DNA from: an uncultured Alphaproteobacteria bacterium | GTDB lineage: Bacteria; Pseudomonadota; Alphaproteobacteria; Caulobacterales; Parvularculaceae | Length of the DNA stretch: 64,000 bases | Assembly: GCA_902826095.1 (NCBI GenBank) | Contig: CADEDN010000012.1 | Span: forward strand, 1 to 64,000 | Reading direction: 5' to 3' | Notes under the pieces: generated by a model | Seen by the model: only the letters and a program-made list of their open reading frames with translations | What the model was told of the DNA's origin: nothing | Database searches by the model: none | Shown: in pieces, positions 53,691 to 62,740 of the stretch | Position numbering within the stretch: position 1 is the stretch's first letter | Layout of the letters: every line of letters starts with the position of its first letter | Program-made: the position numbers and the translations under genes

Positions 53691-56624
53691 CTAAACCGAA
53701 AACACCTTCATCACTTCATCCCCGTAGTGGTTGATGACCTTCACCGCGATCCGTCCTGACTTCGGCCGCGGGAAGGGGCGGGAGGTGTCGCGGTAGAGGG
53801 TCGACCAGGCGTCTTCGTCGATCTCGGCGCGGAGGGCGGTCTTGAGAGATGAGTACGGGTCGCCCGCGCCCAAAAAATAAGCGTGGCGGACGAAGAAGCT
53901 TTCTTCGTCGTAGTCGGTGTCGATGAACCAGGCGGCGATGTCCTTGGTGTCGCCGTGGCGGATTTCGCCGGTGGCGGGGACGAAGACGTCCATGCCGCGA
54001 ATGGTGACGGTGAGTTCCTCGCCTTTCTCGGCAATGGCGATGTCGGGCTCGCCGATGACCATGAAGAGGTTGGCGTTCTTGTCGCGTTTCAGGTCCGGCG
54101 CCATGTGGAGGTCGGGGTTCATCTTCGCCTTGATGATCGGCAAAGGCCCAAGCTTCGTCACCTCGCTTGCGTGCGCGTCATAGCCGAAGGCGCAGGCGAT
54201 CAGGATGTCGAAGCGCGCCTCCGTCGCCTCGCGCGCGGCGGCCATCAGGTCGGTGCGGTGGAGCGTGCCGTATTCCGGGCCGATCATGATGGCGGCGCGG
54301 CGCTCGCGCGCGCCCTCCATGAAGTGCCCCTCGGCGCAGATCATGGAGCCCGCCCAGGGCGTGATGTGGGTAAAGACGATGCGATCTGCCTTCACCGTCT
54401 GCTGCACGCCGGCGGTGCGCAGGTTTTCGAGTATGACCTGAACGAAGTCGACTTCGTTGCTTAGCGCGCTCTTTCTCTTCCTCTGCCGCTTCTTGTCCGC
54501 CTTCGCCGGCTCATCGAGCAGTTCATCGTCGTCCATCGGCACGACGCGGTGCGGGGAAAGGCTTTCGACCGTGAAGGGCCCCGCGACGCGCACGCGCGAT
54601 TTGTCCTCATAGGGACGGTCGTAGAGATATTCGACATCAGCGGCGCGGGCGATGGAGGCGTCGATTTCCTTCTGGCGGGCGATGCGGTTCTCCCACCATT
54701 TCGCATGCGCCTCCTTCGCTTCCTTGGGCCACTTGGCGTCCGCCTCGCGCGGGATTTCCCATTCCTCCCATTTCTGGTTCAGCGCCTCGTTGAGCGCAGC
54801 GCGGAGAGGTTCGAGCTTCTCCTGATACTGCTCCCAGATGACGTCGATTTCGGCGTTGTTGGCGATCGACTTAAGCGTGATATGCGGCGCGCGTTCATAG
54901 ACGAAGCCTTGTCGCAGGTCGCCCATGAACGGCCCTTGCGTGGGGAGCTTCTTGGTGATTTCGCTTTCGACGCGCGCGCCGTCGGCGGAGTCCTTCAGAT
55001 GATAATACGGATATTTCGCGCTCATCAGCCGCTGCCGCGCGAGCGCCAACGCGACGCGCGACGTGTCGATCGTGATCCAGCGTCGCCCCCACTGCTCGGC
55101 GACAAACGCCGTCGTGCCTGACCCGCAAGTTGGATCGAGCACGAGATCGCCTGGATCGGTGGCCATCAACAGGCAGCGTTCGATGACCTTAACATTAGTT
55201 TGCACCACATATACTTTGCTCTCAGTGAAGGCGCCAGTTTGTGTGTCCGTCCAGACGTTTCCAAATCGCGCAACGGGAAAGTCTTCGAGAAAGCGAACGT
55301 AGCGAACAGAGTTCGGAGTAGGACTCCCGAGACGCCCTGCCTTAGATAGGCGAGCCATTCCGGTCTGGTTGGTTTTCCAATAGCCCTTTCCCGGTTTGAA
55401 GTGCATTCCATTGTAAGTGACCGAGAACGCCGATACGGCGCTGCCGCTTTGCGAAGTCAGGTTGTCGTTGCTGTAGATCCGACTGCCGTCAGGCAGCTTA
55501 GAAGGATCAGATCTCTCAACTGCGCTTAATACGCGACGCTGGAACGCAGCAATTTCGACAAGCCGGTATCTACCGCCGACATCATCCGACAGGCCCTTGG
55601 ATTTGTAGAGTTCCCGATATTTCGAACTTGCCTTATCCCGGGAGTACCAAAGAATGTAAGCGCAAGAGTTATCCAGCATCGCCTCCCCGAGGCCGGTAGT
55701 AGTACGATAGGTGATCAGCGAAACCGCGCTCTCCTCCCCGAACACCTCGTCCATCACCGCACGTACGCGATGGACGTTCTCATCGCCGATCTGCACAAAG
55801 ATCGAACCCGACTCGGTGAGGAGATCGCGCATCACCGTGAGTCGGTCGCGCAAGTATGTAAGATAGGAGTGGACGCCGTCCTTCCAGGTATCGCGAAAGG
55901 CCTTCACTTGCTCCGGCTCGCGCGTCAGGCTTTCGAGCGATCCGTCCTTCACGTCGCGCGAGCGGGTCGAGACCTGCCAGTTCGAATTGAAGCGGATGCC
56001 GTAGGGCGGGTCGAAATAGATCGCTTGCACCTTGCCGCGCAGTTTCTCGCGCTCGGCGAGCGAGGCCATCACCTGCAAGCTATCACCGAGGATCATGCGG
56101 TTCGACCAGTGCTGGTCGTGCTCGTAGAATTCGGTCTTCGCCTCGGCGTCGAGGCCGTTGAAATCGGCGAAGAGGTCGGGCCCGTCATCCTTCGCCGCTT
56201 TCGACCGGCGCACGAGATCGTCGATCAGCGCCTTCGGGTGCACTTTCTCCTGCACATAGATCGGGGGCACATTGACGACGAGGTCGGTCCAGTCCTGCCG
56301 GTCCTTGCCGCGCCAGACGAGCTGCGCCTCGCCAAGTTCGACCTTGCCGGTCTCAACCAGCCGCTCCCGCTGCTCTTTTGTCAGCGTGATCGTCATGCCC
56401 TTCCAGATGATCTGCGGATCAAGGTCCTGATCGCGATCGCGAACGGCGCCTTTCGGCAACGGCGTCGCGCGGGGATAGCGCACGGGCTTTGCGGGCGTCA
56501 TCTCCTCGATGCGCTCGGAAATCGCTTGCAACTCCGCCGTCGGAATATTCCGCCGCCGCGCCTGCTCATGCGTCAGGGTTTCGACCTGTTTGGTTTTTGC
56601 CTTTTGCGGCACTTTTCTGGCCAT
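53691..56624 (-). CDS. Type III-like DNA methyltransferase (Mod), adenine-specific type
   Basis: The 977-residue protein has motif IV DPPYGIRFNS near residue 204 before motif I DPTCGSGTTAF near 495, the beta-class order of type III Mod enzymes. The DPPY spelling favours N6-adenine methylation. It is longer than classical Mod proteins (about 650 residues), with an added N-terminal region that contains KEQRERLVETGKVELGEAQL and a 350-residue C-terminal region. It probably supplies target recognition for the Res protein encoded upstream. It is the third gene of the operon, 12 bp after the PD-(D/E)xK gene. Confidence 0.9.
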   Translation of the reverse strand: MARKVPQKAKTKQVETLTHEQARRRNIPTAELQAISERIEEMTPAKPVRYPRATPLPKGAVRDRDQDLDPQIIWKGMTITLTKEQRERLVETGKVELGEAQLVWRGKDRQDWTDLVVNVPPIYVQEKVHPKALIDDLVRRSKAAKDDGPDLFADFNGLDAEAKTEFYEHDQHWSNRMILGDSLQVMASLAEREKLRGKVQAIYFDPPYGIRFNSNWQVSTRSRDVKDGSLESLTREPEQVKAFRDTWKDGVHSYLTYLRDRLTVMRDLLTESGSIFVQIGDENVHRVRAVMDEVFGEESAVSLITYRTTTGLGEAMLDNSCAYILWYSRDKASSKYRELYKSKGLSDDVGGRYRLVEIAAFQRRVLSAVERSDPSKLPDGSRIYSNDNLTSQSGSAVSAFSVTYNGMHFKPGKGYWKTNQTGMARLSKAGRLGSPTPNSVRYVRFLEDFPVARFGNVWTDTQTGAFTESKVYVVQTNVKVIERCLLMATDPGDLVLDPTCGSGTTAFVAEQWGRRWITIDTSRVALALARQRLMSAKYPYYHLKDSADGARVESEITKKLPTQGPFMGDLRQGFVYERAPHITLKSIANNAEIDVIWEQYQEKLEPLRAALNEALNQKWEEWEIPREADAKWPKEAKEAHAKWWENRIARQKEIDASIARAADVEYLYDRPYEDKSRVRVAGPFTVESLSPHRVVPMDDDELLDEPAKADKKRQRKRKSALSNEVDFVQVILENLRTAGVQQTVKADRIVFTHITPWAGSMICAEGHFMEGARERRAAIMIGPEYGTLHRTDLMAAAREATEARFDILIACAFGYDAHASEVTKLGPLPIIKAKMNPDLHMAPDLKRDKNANLFMVIGEPDIAIAEKGEELTVTIRGMDVFVPATGEIRHGDTKDIAAWFIDTDYDEESFFVRHAYFLGAGDPYSSLKTALRAEIDEDAWSTLYRDTSRPFPRPKSGRIAVKVINHYGDEVMKVFSV

Positions 56625-56636
56625 AACTCGTCCGCC

Positions 56637-57344
56637 TTACCCCCGTCGTCCAAACAGCGAACCCACAATTCCTCGTTTCGGCTTGCAAACGCGCTCCCTC
56701 AGGCGGACAAACTCGCCATGGTCAATCTCTGCTTTGCTGACGGTTTCGCGTTCCGAATATCGATAGCTGTTTGGGTGTTCGCCTCTGCTGAGAACAAAAA
56801 TATCAACAATGGGATTAAGCCGCCTGACTCCCTCGATACCTGCATTCAGGGTTTCGCCATTCACATTGCCGGCTGAAATGAGAATGATGTCATAGGTAAG
56901 CTCTTCGGAGAAACGATACGGGTGCGAGCTTTTGTCTTCGCCGTCCCTCAATTGAACTGTTGAACCACGCGCGCGCATTACATCCTTGCGATGCCTCTCG
57001 GCGCTATTAGGTAGGGTTTCGCGGCCCCAACCGATATCTGTTTTTACGTCGATCAGATGATCGATGCTGCCGCCCCGAATGAGCATCAAGTCAGGATAGA
57101 ATGTGCGCGTCTTATCATAATCCGGCGGCGCTTTCTTTAGCGAAGTCGGCTGATCGATACGTATCATGTCAATGCAAGGACAGGATGCCAGCAGATAAGC
57201 TGAGAGGATGTCTTCCGCCTCTGCAGAAATCGAACGAGAACGCCCGCGCTTCATCCGGCCTCTAATGCGTGGTTCTTTCGCTTCGCTTCGGCGAGAGCGA
57301 CGATAAGCTGAAACAATTTCTTGCATGAAGATCTCAGGCGTCAC
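56637..57344 (-). CDS. PD-(D/E)xK nuclease-like protein between Res and Mod
   Basis: This 235-residue protein has a central motif FYPDLMLIRGGSIDHLIDVKTD, of which PD, then D-x-K in IDVKTD, fit a PD-(D/E)xK active site. The N-terminus is basic (RRSRRSEAKEPRIRGRMKRG). Its GTG at 57344 overlaps the Res stop by 11 bases; an ATG at 57326 is an alternative. A separate nuclease gene inside a type III-like pair is not part of the classical two-gene plan. The nuclease reading is moderate; it might instead be a structural or specificity subunit. Confidence 0.65.
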   Translation of the reverse strand: MTPEIFMQEIVSAYRRSRRSEAKEPRIRGRMKRGRSRSISAEAEDILSAYLLASCPCIDMIRIDQPTSLKKAPPDYDKTRTFYPDLMLIRGGSIDHLIDVKTDIGWGRETLPNSAERHRKDVMRARGSTVQLRDGEDKSSHPYRFSEELTYDIILISAGNVNGETLNAGIEGVRRLNPIVDIFVLSRGEHPNSYRYSERETVSKAEIDHGEFVRLRERVCKPKRGIVGSLFGRRG

Positions 57345-60300
57345 GATCTACGCCGTTGACATATTTTTTTTCGATCAGCGCCTTCAACGCCTTTTCCATA
57401 CCGAACACCTCGGTGAATTCCGCAAAGGCCCAGCGGCCAAAACGCTTCAGATTGTTGACGCCAGGGACCCACATTTCCTTCATCGTCTGCGCTTTCATGG
57501 CGGCGTCTTCGTCGCGATAGCCTTTGACTTCGAGGATGAGGTTCAAGGGATCCGCGGGGCCCCGCCCGTCATCAAGCCGGACGATGAAATCCGGCACGTA
57601 ACGCCGGGTGACCGGACCATTGCGGTATGGGACTTCGAAGCCGAGACCCTGGTTCTTGACGTAAGCGAGAACGCGCGGATGCTCCTCGCAGATGCGCGCC
57701 ATTTCGGCTTCCCAGTTCGAATCCTCGACGACATGGCTGACGTGGCATTTGCGCGGGTCCGTGGTGAAGCACGGCTTCGAGGTCGTGAAATTTACAAAGC
57801 GCGTATCGCCTTCCGGATTGAAGGAGTCGATGACGGCGGTGACGCGGTTCTCGCCGTCCGGCGCGCGCTGGCTGGCGAGAAAGATGCGCTCGGTCGCCTG
57901 GTCGATGACGCCCGGCCATGTGACCATCGCGGGATATGTGCCTTCCGCCTCGCAGATGAGATAGCCGCCATCGAGCCATTGCGTGACGATGCGCTTCACC
58001 TGCGGGAAGAGCGCGTTGTTCATGCCGCCGCCGTCCGCCTGAAACTTCGTCGACAGGAGATGCTTGGTGAACCGATAGGCGATCGACATCGGCCGGGCGT
58101 GCTCGTCGAGCGGCTCCTCCGGCGACATGATCTCCTGCTCGCCGACGACGCCGGACATGTAGGTCTTGGTGGCGCCGAACAGCATTGGCGTCAGGCGAAG
58201 CTCCGAATCCTTCGTGAACGTCGCCGTGATTTTCTCGTCGGGAAGTTCAGTGCGATAACCGGCGACGCGCGGGAAACGGATGGCGAGCGCAGCGCGTTCT
58301 CGCCTTGCATGAACGCGCGTGACTGGCTTTGGCGCCGAGGGCGGGGCGACGGTCGGCTTTGCGGTGAAGTTGAACGGAATGCCCATGATGTCGGCATATT
58401 CGACATCGAAGAGGCCCTCGGCGTTCAACTCATAACTCTTGCGCCGCAGCGCACGGCCGACGACCTGTTCACAGAGAAGTTGCGTGCCGAAGGCGCGCAC
58501 ACCGAGGATGTGCGTGACCGTGTTGGCGTCCCAGCCTTCGGTCAGCATGGCGACCGAAACGACGCACCGCACGGATTCCCCTAAACGGCCCTTCTGCCCG
58601 ACCGTGTTCATCACTTCCCGGAGCAAATCCTCGTCGCTGATCTTCACGTCGCCGCCGGCGCCCTCGCGCAGGGCTTTCTCACGGCGGAAGGCTTCGATCT
58701 CAGGGCCCATGACATGTTTGAACGTGTCGTTGAGCGCCTCGCCGGAGTCGATCTGCACGGAATCGATGAGGAGCGTATTCGGCTTGGCGAGGCGCTCTTG
58801 CGTCACCGGGTCGTAATTGCTGAAGAGCGCCAGATGTCCAGGGTGCACGGCGGCGGGGCTGTCATCTGTTTCCGGCGTTTCGTATCCGGCGATCCAGTCA
58901 TGGACGATTTGCGACGTCGTCGTGTTGTTGCAGACGACGATGAAGACCGGCGGCACGTCATGACCCTTCGCGCGCCATTCGGCATCGGTCTCGACGTAGT
59001 GGGCGTAGAGCGAGCGCAATGCCGTGATGAGCGGCGTCACTTCGGCCAGCGCGTCCGGGTTGCCGCCGCCGGATTTGGCGCGGCCCTTCTTCGGCAGTTT
59101 CTTGCCGATGTGCTCCCAGAGGTCGCGATAGATCGGGTTGCCGGATGAGATGTAGTTGTCGAGGATCGGGACACGCGGGAGTTTGACGATGCCGCATTCG
59201 ATCGCGTCCATCAGCGAGAAGTCGGAGACCGTCCAGGGGAACAGGGTGCCTTCGCGATAGCCCGATCCGCGCAGGAAAAACGGCGTAGCCGAAAGATCGT
59301 AGATCGCGCGGACACCGATTTTCTCTTTTAGCTTTTCGATGCCGCTGATCCAGAGGCGCGCGGCGGCATTGTTTTGTTTCGCCTCTTCTTTTTCATCGCC
59401 CTTCGCTTCGGCGACCTCATCCGTTCCGGGCTTTTCCCGGTAGCAATGGTGCGCCTCGTCGTTGATGACGACGACGTTCTTCATGTTGAAGAGATCGCCG
59501 ACGGCGCGGCGAAGCATTTCGCCCTCTGTTTCAAGCGTCGCAATCTTCTCGCCGCGCCAGCCTTCGATCGCGCCGCGCGTTCCCTTGGCGACTTTCATTT
59601 TCTCGCGCTGCTGGAATGCGTGGTAATTTGTGACGACGACCTTCGCCTGGGTGACGTCGGCGAGCATGTCCATCGGCACGAGCTCGCGCTTCTCGTAGTA
59701 GCTGTCAGGATCGGTCGGATCGAGCACGCGCAATCGATCGCGGATGGTGATGCCCGGCGAGATGATGAGAAAGCCCTTGGAGAAATTTTTTGAGGATGGC
59801 GCGCGCACGGCGTTCACCGTTTGCCAGGCGATGAGCATCGCCATGACGGTCGTCTTGCCGGCGCCCGTCGCCATCTTCATGGCGAGCCGAAAGATTTTGG
59901 GGTTGGCTTCCTTGTTGCCGCCTTCCAGGTGATCCCAGATACGCTTGTATTGACCTTGACCGCGCGCGACTTCGGTCAGCCAGATGATCGTTTCGGCCGC
60001 CTCGCGCTGACAGAAGAACGGGCGGATCGACGCGAATTGGTGATTGCGCCAGTGGTCGAGCAGCCGGCGCGTCGCGGGCGTTACGCCCCAATCCGCCGTC
60101 GCCGGGAGTTCGCGCCAGCTTTTCACATGCTGGCGGATGTCGTTGATCATCCAGGCGGGGTCGTATTTGTGATCCTCTTCGTCCAGGAGGCTTGGCTGGG
60201 CCGCCGCGGCGGGCCCCCGCTTGGCTTTCGGTACTGGCGTTACATGACGGTCAGACTTTCGCCGCTCTGGCTTCGGGGGCGCATTAGTCGGTTGCCCGTT

Positions 60301-60381
60301 ATTGTCGAGCACATGATGGAGCTGCGGCTCCTCATATGGCGAGTTCAGGATTGGCCGCTTGAAAAAGTCGTGCTCGGACAT
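57334..60381 (-). CDS. Type III-like restriction enzyme subunit (Res), helicase-nuclease
   Basis: The 1015-residue protein has superfamily II helicase motifs: MATGAGKTTVMAML near residue 170 (Walker A), VVINDEAHHC near 304 (DEAH), LSATPFFL, and TEGWDANTVTHILGVRAFG with QVVGRALRR (motif VI). The C-terminus has a PD-(D/E)xK site: VPDFIVRLDDG near 929 and LILEVKGYRDED near 948. Res uses ATP to act on DNA marked by Mod and cuts it. The ATG at 60381 has AGAGGGGC just upstream, a good ribosome site. It is the first gene of a five-gene operon reaching 50604. Confidence 0.92.
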   Translation of the reverse strand: MSEHDFFKRPILNSPYEEPQLHHVLDNNGQPTNAPPKPERRKSDRHVTPVPKAKRGPAAAAQPSLLDEEDHKYDPAWMINDIRQHVKSWRELPATADWGVTPATRRLLDHWRNHQFASIRPFFCQREAAETIIWLTEVARGQGQYKRIWDHLEGGNKEANPKIFRLAMKMATGAGKTTVMAMLIAWQTVNAVRAPSSKNFSKGFLIISPGITIRDRLRVLDPTDPDSYYEKRELVPMDMLADVTQAKVVVTNYHAFQQREKMKVAKGTRGAIEGWRGEKIATLETEGEMLRRAVGDLFNMKNVVVINDEAHHCYREKPGTDEVAEAKGDEKEEAKQNNAAARLWISGIEKLKEKIGVRAIYDLSATPFFLRGSGYREGTLFPWTVSDFSLMDAIECGIVKLPRVPILDNYISSGNPIYRDLWEHIGKKLPKKGRAKSGGGNPDALAEVTPLITALRSLYAHYVETDAEWRAKGHDVPPVFIVVCNNTTTSQIVHDWIAGYETPETDDSPAAVHPGHLALFSNYDPVTQERLAKPNTLLIDSVQIDSGEALNDTFKHVMGPEIEAFRREKALREGAGGDVKISDEDLLREVMNTVGQKGRLGESVRCVVSVAMLTEGWDANTVTHILGVRAFGTQLLCEQVVGRALRRKSYELNAEGLFDVEYADIMGIPFNFTAKPTVAPPSAPKPVTRVHARRERAALAIRFPRVAGYRTELPDEKITATFTKDSELRLTPMLFGATKTYMSGVVGEQEIMSPEEPLDEHARPMSIAYRFTKHLLSTKFQADGGGMNNALFPQVKRIVTQWLDGGYLICEAEGTYPAMVTWPGVIDQATERIFLASQRAPDGENRVTAVIDSFNPEGDTRFVNFTTSKPCFTTDPRKCHVSHVVEDSNWEAEMARICEEHPRVLAYVKNQGLGFEVPYRNGPVTRRYVPDFIVRLDDGRGPADPLNLILEVKGYRDEDAAMKAQTMKEMWVPGVNNLKRFGRWAFAEFTEVFGMEKALKALIEKKYVNGVDRDA

Positions 60382-60626
60382 GCCCCTCTATCCGGTTAGC
60401 GCGCGGCCTTCCGGCGCCGCGAGTCGATAAGCCTTGGAACGATTCTCTGCTCTTAGCGCGGGGGCCGCCAATCAGCAATTGTACAAACGAGTTTCGACTG
60501 TTTTCAAGACTTCAATGAGAGCGGAATTACGCCACTATAATGCCGTCACTTCATTCGAAATCCAGTGCGTTTCAATCATGCGGGATTTTTTACACGACCA
60601 ACAGGCCCGCTCTGCTTTATTAAAAA
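60382..60626 (-). promoter_or_regulatory. Candidate promoter of the five-gene restriction operon
   Basis: On the minus strand TTGAAA (60507-60502) and TACAAT (60483-60478) are 18 bp apart and match the sigma-70 consensus well. Transcription would start near 60470, about 90 bases before the Res ATG. The same 245-bp gap holds the end of the rightward neighbour hipA, whose stop is at 60627. No operator was recognised. Confidence 0.45.
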
Positions 60627-61937
60627 TCACGCCTTCATGTCGCCAAGCCTCCGATGCGCAGCGCCGATCCGATCGCGGGTTTCGTCATCAACGCCCGCGG
60701 TAGCGGCAAAGTCGTTCCATTTGCCGACAGAGTCGTCCACTTCTTCGATGATGCGGCGCGCCTTTGCGGGTTTGGTCCCGCCTGTCTCGGCGAGCGCGAT
60801 CAAATCATCGACACCGAAGCCGTCGCGCTTGCCGTTGAGGCTCATCTGGTGGCGGCTCGTCCACGCGCCTGAGGGGTTGTAGGAATAGGCGACGTCGAAC
60901 GCCGGCGACAGCCGCCAGTCGCCCGCCTTGTTCATCAGGAAGGCGATGTTCTTCACGTGGTCGTCGTGATTGCGGGCGGTCACGTTGAAGACGGCGCGGC
61001 GGAATTGCTGTTCGACATCCGCCATCGGCAGGCGCAGGCGCCGGATGGTCTGCAGCGCCTGTTCATAGGAATAGGCGTCCGGCTGATTGAAATCGAAATG
61101 CATCATGGCGGCGAGCGACTGCATGTGCAGCTTCTCGCCCGCATCGGTGCGGTCGAACCGTTTCGTCATGAAATGCGCCCTCCCGCCTTCGCGATGGAGG
61201 CGGCAGGGCGCCATATCGACGCCGGCGTCCAACGCCATCAGATGATAGGCGTATTCGATGAGGCCGAAGCCTTGCGGGTCGGCGAGCTCGCGGTCGCGAT
61301 TGCCGGAAACACTGTCGAATTTCATGAGCCAGTAGGTGAAGCCTTCACCTGCCTTCACCTGACCTGACCGGAACTCCCCCGTCGTCTCGTTCCAGGCGAG
61401 GATCGCTTTGGCGCGCGCACCGCCAGCCGAGGTTCCGACGCGGATGATGTCTTCAATCGCTTTCGCGTCCTGCGTTCCGCCAAGCGTTCCGGCGAGCGCC
61501 TTACGCTCATTGAGCACTCTATTTGCGAGATCGACGAGCGCCGCGACTTCGAGCGTCCGTCCCCGCGTCGGGCTGCCGAGAATCGCCGGTTCGAATTCGA
61601 GGGCGCCCATGCCGCGCGCGCCGATGTAACAGAGCCGTTCGACCGGATTGAAACTCTCAGGGCTACGCCCTTGCGCGGCGAGCCAGGCGTCGATCACCGC
61701 ATTGCCGAATTTGTCTGGCAGGGAATCGGCGAGCAGTCCGGGAAGTCCCTTGAAGGCGTCGCGCGGCAGGCCGAGAAATTCGTAAGGCGCTTCGCGCAGC
61801 GGCATCATGAGGGGCGCGACCTCGATGCCGCTGCCGACGAATTCCGGCGCGTACTGGAAGACGCCGATCTCGCGATCCTCGACCCATGATACGGCGCCGA
61901 TCTCGCTGCCCCAGAGGATGACCCGCGCGTCGGTCAT
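60627..61937 (-). CDS. hipA: HipA-family kinase toxin (third in window)
   Basis: The 436-residue protein has full HipA motifs: GARGMGALEFEP and GTSAGGARAKAILAW near 167-182, YWLMKFDS near 200, TKRFDRTDAG near 260, the catalytic loop ARNHDDHVKNIAFL near 318 and LSPAFDVAYSYNP near 338. It is intact and of normal length. The start overlaps the hipB stop by four bases. It is clearly diverged from the other two HipA proteins in the window, so the three were probably acquired separately. Confidence 0.93.
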   Translation of the reverse strand: MTDARVILWGSEIGAVSWVEDREIGVFQYAPEFVGSGIEVAPLMMPLREAPYEFLGLPRDAFKGLPGLLADSLPDKFGNAVIDAWLAAQGRSPESFNPVERLCYIGARGMGALEFEPAILGSPTRGRTLEVAALVDLANRVLNERKALAGTLGGTQDAKAIEDIIRVGTSAGGARAKAILAWNETTGEFRSGQVKAGEGFTYWLMKFDSVSGNRDRELADPQGFGLIEYAYHLMALDAGVDMAPCRLHREGGRAHFMTKRFDRTDAGEKLHMQSLAAMMHFDFNQPDAYSYEQALQTIRRLRLPMADVEQQFRRAVFNVTARNHDDHVKNIAFLMNKAGDWRLSPAFDVAYSYNPSGAWTSRHQMSLNGKRDGFGVDDLIALAETGGTKPAKARRIIEEVDDSVGKWNDFAATAGVDDETRDRIGAAHRRLGDMKA

Positions 61938-62293
61938 CGGTCGTCGCCCTTGTCATCCCAACGCCAGGGCCGTGCGGCCGGCTTCGATGTCCGGCGCGCG
62001 CGCTGTCGCTCCTTGCCCTGACGAACGCGCTCGATCGGCCGGATTGCAGGGTCCGGGAGCAGGACGGCGAAACGATCGGCGAGCCCCAATGCGCGCATGA
62101 CGCGGATCAGCGTGTCGAGCGACACGCCTTCGCCGTTTTCGAGGCGGGTCATCGTGCGCCGCGAAATTCCGGCTTCCTCCGCGAGATCGGTCTGGTTGAT
62201 GTTCCGCGCGAGCCGGATTTCCAGCAAACGTTGGCCGAGCATTTTCTCGATGTCACCCGGCGAGGCGGTCTCGAATTCAAATTTTTGCGCCAT
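61934..62293 (-). CDS. hipB: HipB-like Xre-family antitoxin
   Basis: This 119-residue protein has a Cro/Xre helix-turn-helix at about residues 20-65 (NINQTDLAEEAGISRRTMTR) and a basic tail. I chose the ATG at 62293 (MAQKFEF) because GGAG lies seven bases upstream; an ATG at 62305 in the same frame has no ribosome site. It is coupled to hipA by a four-base overlap and should repress its own promoter, where a perfect palindrome is present. Confidence 0.87.
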   Translation of the reverse strand: MAQKFEFETASPGDIEKMLGQRLLEIRLARNINQTDLAEEAGISRRTMTRLENGEGVSLDTLIRVMRALGLADRFAVLLPDPAIRPIERVRQGKERQRARRTSKPAARPWRWDDKGDDR

Positions 62294-62740
62294 ATAATTC
62301 TCCATAAGACGGTATCAAATGGCTTTTGCGTAACATACGGCGCAACGATTAAGAATCAATGATTGACGCTTTATCGCGCCACATTATATGCGAAAGCTGC
62401 ACGAAAGTCATATATTGCGCAATATATGGCGCGTTATACGGCCGCATTTCGGCTTTAAGTCGCTGAGAGCGCAAAGATCAGGTGGAGCCTAAGTCACTGA
62501 CCGGATCGAATCGAGCAACCCGTCGGGGAATATGGCCAGGCCGTGGGACCACGCGCTAAACTGACTTTCGTCCTGCTCGCGACAAAGGGCAAGTTAATCC
62601 GCAAGGCGGACATAATATTTCGAGACAAAAAGTCTTTGATAGTTAAAACTACTGCTCACTTGTCAGATATTATATTTTGTTCCACTCTGCATTCGATGCA
62701 GTGAAACGCAAATTGAACACAAGAATTAAGCGACGATCAC
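62294..62740 (-). promoter_or_regulatory. hipBA promoter with a perfect 20-bp palindrome
   Basis: At 62409-62428, CATATATTGC is followed by its exact complement. On the minus strand ATGACT (62411-62406) and TATAAT (62388-62383) are 17 bp apart, so the palindrome overlaps the -35 box: a classic repressor position. From 62430 to 62740 the gap between hipB and the divergent OLD gene is AT-rich toward its right end and should hold the OLD promoter, which I could not define. Confidence 0.55.
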
